64,000 bases of DNA, taken from Diadophis punctatus similis (Eukaryota > Chordata > Lepidosauria > Squamata > Dipsadidae). The position numbers and the translations under genes are program-made. The notes below the pieces were generated by a model. That model ran no database searches, had not been told where the DNA came from, and saw only the letters and a program-made list of their open reading frames with translations. Of this stretch, positions 11,886-21,576 are shown one piece after another. Each line of letters starts with the position of its first letter. Position 1 is the first letter of the stretch. The stretch lies in NCBI GenBank assembly GCA_023053685.1, contig JALIGW010000003.1, positions 49,743,996 through 49,807,995 on the forward strand, given 5' to 3'.

Positions 11886-14800
11886 TCACCCCATCTGCCG
11901 GAAGAGCCATGTTTTTAAGGCTTTACGGAAGGCCAGAAGGGTGGGGATAGTCCGGATCTCTGGTGGAAGTTGGTTCCAGAGGGACGGGGCTCCCACAGAG
12001 AAGGCCCTCCCCCGTGGCCCCGCCAGTCGGCATTGTTTGGCCGACGGGACCCGGAGGAGGCCCTCTCTGTGGGACCTAACCGGTCTTAGGGAGGTATGTG
12101 GTAGGATGCGGTCCCGCAGGTAACCTGGCCCTGAGCCATGTAGGGCTTTAAAGGTAACGACCAACACCTTAAATTGCAACCGGAGACTAATTGGTAGCCA
12201 ATGCAGCTGGCGAAGGAGAGGTGTTACGTGGGTGTATCTTGGTACACCCACTACAGCTCGCGCAGCTGCATTCTGTACCAACTGGAGTCTCCGGATGCTC
12301 TTCGAGGGTAGCCCCATGTAGAGCGCGTTACAGTAGTCTAGCCGTGAGGTGACAAGGGCATGAGTGACTGTGAGCAAGGCCTCCCTCTCCAAGTAAGGTC
12401 GCAATTGGTGCACAAGACGGATCTGTGCAAAGGTCCCCCTAGCCACAGCTGAAAGATGTTGATCCAATTTTAGCTGTGGGTCTAGGAGGACACCCAAATT
12501 GCGAACCTGTTCTGAGGGAGCCAATTTTTCTCCCCCAAGAACCAAGGAGGGACAGTCGACATAGTCCTTGGGAGGCAATATCCAGAGCCACTCAGTCTTG
12601 TCTGGGTTGAGCCTGAGTCTGTTCACTCCCATCCAGACCCTCACATCGTCCAGGCAGCGGCACATTACATCAACTGCTTCACTGAATTGACACGGGGTGG
12701 AGATGTACAACTGGGTATCATCAGCATATTGCTGATACCTCACCCCATGTCGTCGGATGATCTCACCCAGCGGTTTCATGTAAATGTTAAACAGGATGGG
12801 CGAGAGGACCGAGCCCTGTGGCACCCCGCAAACCAGGGGCCTAGGGGCCGACCTCTGTCCTCCTGTCAACACCGACTGCGTCCTGTCAGAGAGGTAGGAG
12901 GAGAACCACCGTAAAACAGTGCCTCCCACTCCCACCTCCCCAAGACGACGCAGAAGGATACCATGGTCAATGGTATCGAAAGCCGCTGAGAGGTCAAGTA
13001 ACACCAGGATGGAGGAATAACCCCCATCCCGGGCTTGCCAGAGATCATCCATCAGCGCGACCAAAGCAGTCTCCGTACTGTAGCCGCGCCTGAAACCCGA
13101 TTGAAAGGGATCCAGATAATCAGTATCCTCCAAAAGCCGCAGGAGTTGGAGTGACACCACCTTCTCAACAACTTTACCCAAAAAGGGTAAGTTGGAGACT
13201 GGACGGAAGTTTTTTAAATCCGCTGGGTCCAGGGAAGGCTTCTTGAGGAGGGGCCTCACCACCGCAGCTTTTAAAGGCTGTGGGATGGATCCCTCTCTCA
13301 AAGAAGCGATCACAACCGCCTGGAGCCAGCCGCGTGACACCTCCCTGCTGGCTGAGACCAGCCAGGAGGGGCACGGGTCCAATAAACAGGTGGAGGCGCT
13401 CATCGCTCCTATGGCCTTGTCCACATCCTCAGGAGTGACAGGCTCAAACTCGTCCCATATAACAGGACTAAGACTCGCCCCTGTCATCTCGGCTTGCTCT
13501 GTCCAAATGGAGTCCAGGTCTGTCCGAATCTGAACGACTTTATCCGCCAGAAACTGAGAAAATTCCTCAGCTCTGCCCTGCAAGGGATCTTCAACTCCCC
13601 CCTTGGCTAGGAGGGAGCGAGTCACCCTAAACAGGGCGGCTGGGCGGGAGTCGGCGGACGCAATAAGAGCGGAAAAATGCAAGCATTTTGCCGCCCTTAT
13701 CGCCACTAAGTAAGACTTAATGCAAGTTCTTAAAAGTGTCCGGTCAGACTCAGCTTTACTGGCTCTCCATCGTCGCTCTAGGCGTCTCTTAAGGTGCTTC
13801 ATCTCCCGGAGCTCCTCAGTAAACCAAGGAGCCCTCCGGGATCTGCTGCCACGGAGAGGCCGCAAAGGCGCAATCCGATCTAAAGCCCCCGTTGCCGCCC
13901 GATTCCAGGCAGCCACTAGAGCCTCAGATGAATCGTGTACCAGGGAGTCAGGTATTTCCCCAAGTTCCCTCTGAAATCCTTCAGATTCCATTAGGCGCCT
14001 GGGGCGGAACCACTTAGTCGGCCCCGCCTCCTTGCGGTGGAGGAGTGGTGCCATGAAATCCAACCTCAGAAGGAAATGATCTGACCACGACAAGGGTACT
14101 GTGACTAAACCCCTCAGCCTCAGATCATCTCTCCACTGCCCCGAAAGAAACACAAGGTCAAGCGTGTGACCTCCCTCATGAGTCGGACCCTGAACTACTT
14201 GGGTCAGGTCCATGGTTGTCATGGAAGCCATGAACTCCTGGACTGCCTCCGAGGTTTCACCGGGCGATGGCAAATTAAAGTCCCCCAGCACCATCAACCT
14301 GGGGAACTCAATCGCCAGCCCTGCTACCGCCTCGAGCAGAACAGGCAGGGCCTTTGCAACGTAGCTAGGAGGCAGGTACGCTAGCAGAAGGCCCACCTGG
14401 ACCCCTAAGTCCAACTTCAGAAGGAGCGTCTCACACCCAACAATCTCCGGGGCAGGGCTCCTTCGAGGATTAAGGTTCTGGCGAGCTATAATCGCCACTC
14501 CTCCACCCCTTCCCTGGGGTCGCGGCTGATGCTGAACTGAGAACCCGTCCGGGCACATCTCGGAGAGGGGAACCCCCCCCTCCTGGCCTAGCCAGGTCTC
14601 AGTAATACATGCCAGGTCCGCCTCCTCTTCCAGGATTAAATCCCGTACAAGGGGGGCTTTGTTGGTAATTGACCTGGCGTTCAACAGCAGCAGCTTGAGC
14701 CCAGGGCCCTGACATCCCTGGTTACCAGGCCCTCGGGTTGAGCAAGGTGGAACCAAACCAGAGGGGCCAGAACAAGAAATCGCTTGGAGACAGCGAGTTC

Positions 14801-15056
14801 TCGTTCCCCGAGAGCGGCCTACCCCTCTGCTCCCGCCATACCTACCTCTCCCTGTTATGACCGTAATCTTCCCGTCCCCCATCCCATCAGAGATCCACTC
14901 CCCTCCCCTACTGGTCCCCCCCTCTCCCGACAGACCATGCATACCATTCATACTACACCTGGGAATGGACCTAAGTCCCCCTCCACTTCTGTTTCCACAC
15001 TCAGCAGAGGGGGACAAAGACCAAACCCCCGGCTTACTCATTCTACTATAATCCAT
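11886..15056 (-). CDS. LINE endonuclease-reverse transcriptase (ORF2), intact 1056 codons
   Basis: This is the replicase of the LINE. It nicks the target and copies element RNA at the nick (target-primed reverse transcription). The start is a true ATG at 15056. Residues 1-118 are Gly/Arg-rich without a recognised fold. The APE-type endonuclease spans about 119-335: NARSITNK (126-133), ITETWL with Glu153, GDFN (258-261), LDLVF with Asp300 and SDHFLL (325-330). The reverse transcriptase spans about 590-860: FRPVSNLPFLGKVVEK (617-632), LLDLSAAFDTIDH (686-698), GVPQGSVLSP (744-753) and the catalytic QYADDTQLY with Asp779-Asp780. A C-terminal LINE-type region follows (SRLDYCNALYMGLP, LRQLHWLPI) and ends LFRQMG. 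No stop or frameshift interrupts it and all key catalytic motifs are present. That fits a young copy, although a complete first ORF is not evident. No RNase H domain was seen. Confidence 0.93.
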   Translation of the reverse strand: MDYSRMSKPGVWSLSPSAECGNRSGGGLRSIPRCSMNGMHGLSGEGGTSRGGEWISDGMGDGKITVITGRGRYGGSRGVGRSRGTRTRCLQAISCSGPSGLVPPCSTRGPGNQGCQGPGLKLLLLNARSITNKAPLVRDLILEEEADLACITETWLGQEGGVPLSEMCPDGFSVQHQPRPQGRGGGVAIIARQNLNPRRSPAPEIVGCETLLLKLDLGVQVGLLLAYLPPSYVAKALPVLLEAVAGLAIEFPRLMVLGDFNLPSPGETSEAVQEFMASMTTMDLTQVVQGPTHEGGHTLDLVFLSGQWRDDLRLRGLVTVPLSWSDHFLLRLDFMAPLLHRKEAGPTKWFRPRRLMESEGFQRELGEIPDSLVHDSSEALVAAWNRAATGALDRIAPLRPLRGSRSRRAPWFTEELREMKHLKRRLERRWRASKAESDRTLLRTCIKSYLVAIRAAKCLHFSALIASADSRPAALFRVTRSLLAKGGVEDPLQGRAEEFSQFLADKVVQIRTDLDSIWTEQAEMTGASLSPVIWDEFEPVTPEDVDKAIGAMSASTCLLDPCPSWLVSASREVSRGWLQAVVIASLREGSIPQPLKAAVVRPLLKKPSLDPADLKNFRPVSNLPFLGKVVEKVVSLQLLRLLEDTDYLDPFQSGFRRGYSTETALVALMDDLWQARDGGYSSILVLLDLSAAFDTIDHGILLRRLGEVGVGGTVLRWFSSYLSDRTQSVLTGGQRSAPRPLVCGVPQGSVLSPILFNIYMKPLGEIIRRHGVRYQQYADDTQLYISTPCQFSEAVDVMCRCLDDVRVWMGVNRLRLNPDKTEWLWILPPKDYVDCPSLVLGGEKLAPSEQVRNLGVLLDPQLKLDQHLSAVARGTFAQIRLVHQLRPYLEREALLTVTHALVTSRLDYCNALYMGLPSKSIRRLQLVQNAAARAVVGVPRYTHVTPLLRQLHWLPISLRLQFKVLVVTFKALHGSGPGYLRDRILPHTSLRPVRSHREGLLRVPSAKQCRLAGPRGRAFSVGAPSLWNQLPPEIRTIPTLLAFRKALKTWLFRQMG

Positions 15057-15097
15057 AAAACTCTATCACACAATCATACCCATTCATAGCCCACATC

Positions 15098-15628
15098 CTA
15101 ACCACAGTCACAATGCTTCTGGGGTAAAATTGCAAGGTTAATTATCACAAATGTTAAAATCAATAAAATTAATAAGGAGCATGTAAAGATAATCTCATTA
15201 AAAATTAAGTCAATCCAAGAGTTCCAGTGTCCAGTCATGGGAAGCCAATAGTCCAGGGGCTGATGGTGTGTCTCCCTATCCAGATGGTATCTATAAATCA
15301 TGAGCTCTCTCCCTCCAAAGTCCGATGTCAGTCTGTCATAGGGGGAGGTCCCCCATAGATAAGGGGGGCCAGAGGAGGGGAAATTGGCCACAGTGGCAGT
15401 CCAGAAGGGGGGCCCGGTTGTCAGTGCGGCCCCAATAGTAAACACAGGTGATTCAGTGGTGCTGGCCTGCATAGCAGTATTGTTCAAATCCCTTTTCCAG
15501 GCTGTAGAAAGCACGGTGCTCGGCCGATGTTCCCACGGCATTCCAGTCGCCTCTAAAATGGCGACCTCCTTCCTTCCCGCATCCCACTTCAAGTTTCCGG
15601 GCAAAGACGTAAAAAAGGGCTGGCCCAC
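15098..15628 (-). CDS. Possible LINE ORF1, N-terminally incomplete, with a C-terminal hydrophobic segment
   Basis: This open frame sits where ORF1 is expected: it ends 41 bp before the ORF2 start. It reads for 176 codons, but the first codon is GTG and a stop lies four codons upstream. The first in-frame ATG is codon 30, giving 147 residues. The sequence is Thr/Pro/Trp-rich in the middle. It ends with a strongly hydrophobic stretch of about 23 residues (IIFTCSLLILLILTFVIINL) followed by a short Cys/His tail, which is membrane-helix-like. I see no CCHC knuckle, RRM, PHD finger or esterase triad of the kind known in LINE ORF1 proteins. Two other frames overlap it upstream (15453-15776, 15673-15882), again without ATG starts, so an upstream frameshift is possible. 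It could also be untranslated leader. Confidence 0.4.
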   Translation of the reverse strand: MGQPFFTSLPGNLKWDAGRKEVAILEATGMPWEHRPSTVLSTAWKRDLNNTAMQASTTESPVFTIGAALTTGPPFWTATVANFPSSGPPYLWGTSPYDRLTSDFGGRELMIYRYHLDRETHHQPLDYWLPMTGHWNSWIDLIFNEIIFTCSLLILLILTFVIINLAILPQKHCDCG

Positions 15629-16245
15629 AGCTGTTCAGTGTTGGCAGTCCCAGGGGATTGCTGGGCGTTCGTCTAAGAGGGGATTTGGCTAGAAGGGCAG
15701 AATAACAAGCCGCAGCGAAAAGAATAACAAACACCAGCGGCAACGCTTGTTGGAAAAAGAGCCCAGCTGAGAGCACTCAGCTGGGCGAGTCCAGCCTGAG
15801 ACTTTAGCGGCCGAGAAATCAAATTCAAATCCCCTCTGAAGCAATAACGATCTGTCTGCTTTACATACCCGGTATTGTCCAATGTCCTTGTTTTTCTAGG
15901 TTTCCTAGGTTGTTGCAGTTCCTGGCCAGTAGCCTTCGCGATGTTATTTTAAAAAGAGTTTTTCAAGATGGTAAAATATTCAAAAAGAGCTCTGCGGCTT
16001 CGCGGACGCCATTTTAATGCCGCCGGCGTCTTCCCGAGCCTGGAACTCCCGATCTGCCTAGTCCTCGTGGCCAGAAGTCTTCCTCGACCAGAACGGGCTG
16101 GCGTGCTCCTGAGGTCTTCCTATTTCTTCCGGCCCGCTCAGAGATGGAAAAAACTGGGTCGGGTCCTTGCAATTCTTCAGGGAGCCGATGAACGAGAGCG
16201 GAGGGCAGTTCGTTTGCAACCTCTCCGCTTATTCTTTTTAGAATA
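15629..16245 (-). promoter_or_regulatory. CpG-rich LINE 5' untranslated region, likely internal promoter
   Basis: The local rise in G+C and CpG stands out from the A/T-rich flanks (for example GCTTCGCGGACGCCATTTTA near 15993, on the plus strand). Its position upstream of both ORFs matches the internal promoter of full-length LINEs. The GCCATTTT phrase resembles a YY1-type site, often found in LINE promoters. Promoter activity is inferred, not shown. Confidence 0.55.
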
Positions 16246-16325
16246 AAAATCTAAAAAAATTTACCTATATTAGTAACTTACTTTTCTGAATTAAAATTGG
16301 CACATTAACTGCAACATACATTCTA

Positions 16326-16906
16326 CGAGGGTGAGTCAAAACGTAATGCCATTTTCTTTAGGACAGGTATAATTATCAACACAGGAATATGTAGCATATA
16401 TGTAGCATATATCAAAATGAAGCTGGTCCTCTGTGGATCACATCCCTACTTCTCAACATAGTCACTGTTTCTCTCAATAGCAATGTTCCACCTTCAAATG
16501 AGAGCATGTATCCCTGTCTCGTAAAATTTTGTTGACTGTTCTTTGAGCCACTTCTTCACTGCAGTTTTCACTTCCTCGTCACTGGAATAATGTTTGCCTC
16601 TCAAACCCTCTTTCATGGGGTCGAAGAAGAGGGTTTGAGATATTATTCCAGTGACGAGGAAGTGAAAACTGCAGTGAAGAAGTGGCTCAAAGAACAGTCA
16701 ACAAAATTTTACGAGACAGGGATACATGCTCTCATTTGAAGGTGGAACATTGCTATTGAGAGACTATGACTATCACAGTGACTATGTTGAGAAGTAGGGA
16801 TGTGATCCACAGAGGACCAGCTTCTTTTTGATGTATGCTACATGTTCCTGTGTTGGTAATTATACCTGTCCTAAAGAAAATGGCATTACGTTTTGACTCA
16901 CCCTCT
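16326..16906. mobile_element. Foldback mariner element: two inverted transposase 3' ends
   Basis: The ends are CGAGGGTGAGTCAAAACG at the left and its near complement at the right (only the outermost base differs), with TA duplications at 16324-16325 and 16907-16908. This is the Tc1/mariner signature. The two arms (about 16326-16610 and 16622-16906) are inverted copies of the same mariner end. Each carries the C-terminus of a mariner transposase: the right arm on the plus strand and the left arm on the minus strand read SSDEEVKTAVKKWLKEQST, then FYETGIHALI, then a stop, then RWN, and end DYVEK. Both arms share the same in-frame TGA. The left arm keeps a little more upstream coding (MKEGLRGKHY), and the right arm has a short extra insertion near 16765-16778. 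The catalytic domain is missing, so the element is non-autonomous. Confidence 0.92.
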
Positions 16907-16908
16907 TA

Positions 16909-17330
16909 TATATTTCCAAGGCATAAGTATCAATTTGTAAAAAAAAAAAAAAGCAGTTTCCTTTGAGATGAGTTTGACTTCTGATAAATTCCTGAATATG
17001 TCCATATAATCTTGGCAATAGCATAGAAGTAACTTGTCATGGTTTCTTCTAGGATTTTTCCCATGTTCCTGTTAAATCTACAGTCCCTGTATTTGCTGAT
17101 GATCTGCCATCTAATTTTAATCTGATCCATCCAACATAGCTTTTCAAAATCAACCAAGGTTTGCTAGATACTTTTACCTAGATGGACTTCAATTTGGAAT
17201 AGTTATCAACAACTTAACAGCAAAAGTAGATCTATAGAAAGATCTTCCCTGTTTTAGAAAAGTCAGCTTTAAGAGGCTGCCTTAAACCATTTGGTAGGCC
17301 AAGAATCTCACCACTTTACATCCACATACA
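16909..17330. other. Unique A+T-rich sequence
   Basis: No repeat or reading frame of note. An A run lies at 16939-16952. Confidence 0.4.
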
Positions 17331-17790
17331 AGCTGATCTCCCTGCTTCCTCTAAGGGCCCCTGGACAAGGGCCCAGCCTCAGCAGAGGCAGGCTCTGACG
17401 CTGTGCTCTATGAGCAGGGATGGTTCCAATTAATCCCCTCTCAGCTTGGCCTGCCTGCTTCATTACCTCTCCTTGATGAGAACCATCAGTGGGCCCTGTA
17501 TGATTTTGCTAATTAGCCTCACTTCGTTTATCATTTCCATTTTCTCTCAGTGACGCACGGCTTGCTGGGTGACAGCTTCATCTCCTGCTGAAACAATGCA
17601 GCCCCTTCTGTGCCTGTCTCACTTAGCGCTGTCACCACAGCCATTATGAAATTGGGGTTTCATTTACACACTAATTAAACATTACAGCTTGTTCACAATT
17701 ACAACATGGGGATGAGGAGGTAACTAATTACTTAAGAAATGAGCTAACATTTATCTCCAATTCTTCTCCCCTTTATCTGGCTCCCCGCCT
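17331..17790. promoter_or_regulatory. Strong candidate conserved noncoding element
   Basis: A GC-balanced, repeat-free block of about 460 bp in A/T-rich surroundings. It contains several homeodomain-type cores: CCAATTAATCCCC near 17427, GCTAATTAGCC near 17509, CACTAATTAAAC near 17669 and AACTAATTACTTAAG near 17722. There is also TGACGCACGGC near 17551 and a CAATG/ATTGT-type SOX-like content. No coding frame survives. This texture is typical of deeply conserved vertebrate enhancers near developmental regulators. Inference only, but the best such block in the window. Confidence 0.42.
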
Positions 17791-17799
17791 TCTTCAATC

Positions 17800-19437
17800 A
17801 AGATTAAATTGTTGGTTAACAGAGATGGTGCTGGAGGCCTATGGTAGTCTCTGCATATGCAATATACCCTTTTCAGAATGTTTGTGGGTCTTAAATCTGG
17901 AAATATAGTTCAGTCTATAATTGTTGATAGGATTGGAGTGAGCCACTATATTTATCCCCCCCCCCATGAGACATATAAGCTAAACAGACTCTATGTATGT
18001 TTTGGTGATAGAATGGAAGATGGCGCTAGAAGGGATGCATGAGGCAATATTCTTCATAAGCAGATTTTCAGAAAGAACATACACGGATTCAAATCTTTCA
18101 CCTGGAAAAAAAGACAAATTCGTCTTTAATTTACTTTTTAGAAAAGTTTCTGAGTCCCTGAGTAATTCAATAAAGATACCAAAAGAAACTATCCAGTGTA
18201 TTTATATAACCATTAAACACATTAAATATACCTCTCTTAAGAGAGCTCTTGCCACAACCTCTAGCTTTCTTACTACCTAATTGTTTACTTTTTCTGGGAA
18301 ACTGAGCAAATGTCAACAAGCATCAGGCTGCTGTTATCCAACATTTTATTTTGTAAGAACACCTTTGAAGCTCCTAAAGCTGATGCTAGAGACTTATGCT
18401 TTAAGTCTATCCATTATTCTTAATTAAAAGAAAACTAAAAACTGGAACAAAATCATACTTGCTTAGCCCTTGACAGATAACCACAAAGAAATCCAAAGAT
18501 TGTAGGTTAGACTATATCGTTTTTTTTAAGTCCCAGAAGACGGCAATAGCAAATCATTTTTCTATTGCTGAAGCACAAAACATGGATAAGTTCTTGAAGT
18601 CATCAGAAGCCGAGCTTCACTTAAATAACCCTTTCATTATTTCATAATTTTAAAAATCAAAACTTTTAAAAATCAAAAGTAGTAAGAAATGTAGCTTGTG
18701 CCAAGGAAGCTATGTGTAATAACACTGAAATTCCTCAAGCATAGCATAGGAGATCTTAGATGCATCAGCAGTGTCTACTCCATATAAGACAGTTTCATAT
18801 ATCCAAAGCTCCTTAACAAAGAAGGCTGCACAAGTTATTTCAGACATATAGAACACAATTCTTCATTTTAAAACCTAAATTCCAGACTTCAGGAAATATA
18901 AAAAAATTATTTGGGGGGGGGGGAAATAACGAGTTAACTTCTTTGAAGGTTATAATATTGGAATGAAGATGCATGATTAAGATGCATCTTATGATTAAGG
19001 AAGGGTAGAATACAAAATATGCAAAGATAATACCTTAAAAAATGTGAAAATTATAGTTAACTACCAATGTACAGTTTGTTTCAGCTGTCTTTCCTCACTC
19101 CTCAGAATGAATTGCTAAAGAAATTAGTTAATAATTGTCTTCAACCCTTCTCCACTTTATTTTTAAGTTGCAGCCAGCTCACCTGAAAATAAGTTATATT
19201 TCCTATATTTAAATCCACATTTCAAGTCACATGGATTATCATATAGCTGGTTTACAAAACTGAACAGTTGGTTGATATGAATTACCCATCCAAAGGTTTG
19301 TAGTTCAAAGATTAATAGGAGTCCCTAATCATTTTGAGCCTATAGATTCATATCGAAGTCTAGAAATGAAATGTGGCATTACCATAAAATAGCTGCCATA
19401 GGAACCTGGCTAATCGGAAAAGACAAGTAGCTTGTAT
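17800..19437. other. A+T-rich unique sequence
   Basis: No repeat family or protein-like frame recognised. It contains a C run (17958-17966) and a G run (18913-18922). Confidence 0.4.
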
Positions 19438-21576
19438 AAGAAATTAAATACAAGGGGGAGAGACCAGAAGCATTGCAACAAGACAGGCTGGGAAATAGTG
19501 AAGCTCCGACGAGCTTCGTGAAAACCCAGTCTGACAAACCACTGTTGGGGGGTCTTCGGACCAGAACCGTCCTGTAGGGACGGTGAAGAAGGAGAGGAAT
19601 CTCGGATGACCCAGTGGAGCAGGCAAGTTCCTCGAGCAGTCAGACAGCTCTTCGGACCGGCGGCGGGGATGGCAGCCATTTTTGAATGACCACTACAAAG
19701 CTGGGGCAACTGGACCAAGTTTATGTGCAGGAGCGGTGTTTGGACAAAGTGCTGAAACCGGGTGAGGAAGTGACCAACTCACAAGTAAAAGGCAATTTTT
19801 AATCTGGAATTTCAAAGAATTTCCCAAGCTGAAATGGTGGCTAATTGGAACTTGGGAACTGTACAAAGGAAAGGGAAAAAAACGGAGGCTAAAGTATTAA
19901 AGCCCAAGATGATTACTGATACCTTGGATATAATTTTAATTGGAGAAATACAAACAACAAAAGGAAGAAATTGGTGAGAAATTTTTTTTATGGATTTAAA
20001 ATTATTTTTTGACAGCTTTAACAATCAGCTGGTGTGAGTATATTGTGGAGTGGAGAGTGCCATCTACTGGAGAGAAGAAAATATTGTAACAATTTGTGGA
20101 TTGTAAGAGAGAAAGTGCAGCTGTCTGACCTTGGCTGTTAAGAAGATAAAGTGGAAAGGCTGAGAACTTTTAAGGAGTGTTTGTTTTGCCTATACTGCTT
20201 GGCTTTGTTTTTTCTACAGTTGAGGAGGACAATAAATTTTGGAATTGGACTGGATTGGACTATTATTTGAATTGGATATAATAGAAATTGAAAACAAAAA
20301 GAGACTATATGGCCCTTAAGTTTTAATTTAGTATGATATAATATAAAAAGCTTAAATTGGCAATATGGAGATTTGGATTTATGAGGAATTATTTGTCATG
20401 TTAAAAATGTGTGTGAAACTGTAAAAGGTGGTAAAAAAAACCAGAAATTTTGTTGGAATACACAGAACATGAAATAGAAGAAGAGTCAGAAATTTTGTTG
20501 GAATATACAGAGCAAGAAACAGGAGAGGTGGTGGTAAAAGAGATAAACGAAGAACAAGAAAATAACATAGAAGAAGAAGGCAATGAAAGCAAAAAGCAAA
20601 TGGATGATTTCACTGGGATTTACAGTGGCAAGAAAAGAACTGAGAGAGGGGAATATTACTCCAAAAAAATCAATCAAAGGGTAAAATGGGAAATAGTGGG
20701 AAGAGATTAGAGAAAATTGGAACCACATGAATAATAAATTCAAAAGAGAGAAAAAGGAATCAGGAGAAAAGATATAAGATACATAAAAAGAAAAAGAAGA
20801 AAAAGAAGAAGCTAAGAGAATGGGATAAAAGGAGAAAATTAATAAGAAATGGAATTTTTGAGAGACCGAAGGAAAATGGGTAAAAAAGGAAGGCTAATGG
20901 AAAGAAAGAAAGAAAATAAGGTTCATATTAATAGACTTAAGAAAATTGTATTAATATTATTAATGGTGGATAGCTGATTAAGTTAAAGGTTTATGGTAAA
21001 ATAGTTTAGTAGTAATTAAAATATAGGATGAATGTGATTTATGGCAAAACAGAGTTAGCAGAAAAAGTGGGATGGGAAATTTGATACATTTTTAAATGTG
21101 GACTGTTAATTAAATTAAAGGGTTTCTGTGTAAGATTTGAGGATGATGATGTATATTGATCCTAGTAAAGCAGAACAGTAGATGGAATGTGAAAAGGTAA
21201 TTTGTTTTATGTTCAAAGACAATTTAAACTAAATTAAATTAATTGAAATATGAGAAGAAGCTGAAATATAGTGGGATAGAAAATATGAAAAATGCATGTA
21301 GTAATTAGGATAGTTAATTGATGAAGGGATTAGGAATTTGGGCGATTAGCAATATTATGTATGTATTAAGAAAAATAAGTTAAGATAAAGAAATATGTAA
21401 GGAGAATGTTATGGGTTGGAACTGAAACAGAGAAATGATGATGGAATGGATTATGTATATGGAAAGCTATGTAAGCTTGAGCCGGACAACACTTTGTGCA
21501 TAAAATATGTTATGTTTGTTGGTGGTGGTGGTGGGGAAATTATTAAAAAAAAGAAAAAAGAAATTAAATACAAGGG
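19438..21576 (+). mobile_element. Non-autonomous L1-like retroposon, 2.1 kb, with 19-bp target duplications
   Basis: The exact 19-bp sequence AAGAAATTAAATACAAGGG occurs at 19438-19456 and 21558-21576, and an A-rich stretch immediately precedes the right copy. That is the L1-type target duplication plus A-rich tail. The insert (19457-21557) begins with a GC-richer 5' leader (CGGACCGGCGGCGGGGATGG near 19654), then A/T-rich DNA. At 20450-20710 there is a Glu/Lys-rich open frame with an internal duplication (EILLEYTE occurs twice, 17 residues apart). There is no endonuclease or reverse transcriptase sequence anywhere in the insert. So it either is an internally deleted L1 or an L1-dependent retroposon. 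The 3' part contains (GGT)n near 21520-21535. Confidence 0.85.
20450..20710 (+). pseudogene. Glu/Lys-rich open frame in the L1-like element
   Basis: An 86-codon open frame beginning at TTG, with no upstream ATG used. It is very acidic/charged, with two copies of the motif EILLEYTE, and is predicted helical. It resembles a coiled-coil segment of an L1 ORF1 in composition only. It has no RRM or CTD that I can see. It is likely a relic of ORF1 or noncoding. Confidence 0.3.

Larger units (their letters stand above)
11711..16245 (-). mobile_element. Near-complete L3/CR1-like LINE
   Basis: Read on the minus strand: a GC- and CpG-rich 5' untranslated region (about 15629-16245), a short first-ORF region (15098-15628), a 1056-codon EN-RT ORF (11886-15056), a 3' untranslated region, and an (AAATAAAAT)-like tail at about 11712-11735 (plus strand). 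The 3' untranslated region contains the GTACGCCGCCCTGAGTCC-type motif that recurs in the copies at 50385-51198 and 63681-64000. The CpG-rich 5' end drops abruptly to A/T-rich flank at about 16230-16250, which suggests a full or nearly full 5' end. No clear target duplication was found, which is common for CR1-group elements. I use L3/CR1-like because the exact clade needs a phylogeny. Confidence 0.9.

Noticed and set aside
11941..15089. Several 60-113-codon frames on the plus strand
   Set aside because: Antisense shadows of the LINE ORF2. None has a domain or independent start context.
15453..15776. Signal-peptide-like 107-codon ORF as a secreted protein
   Set aside because: Starts at GTG, lies within the LINE 5' region, and overlaps another frame. 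Treated as part of the LINE leader.
16324..16908. Assembly artefact as the cause of the mariner palindrome
   Set aside because: The arms differ by private indels and the outer TA duplications are intact, so it is not a simple mis-joined duplicate.
19410..19718. 102-codon minus-strand frame
   Set aside because: Spans the left target duplication and the leader of the L1-like element; no domain.
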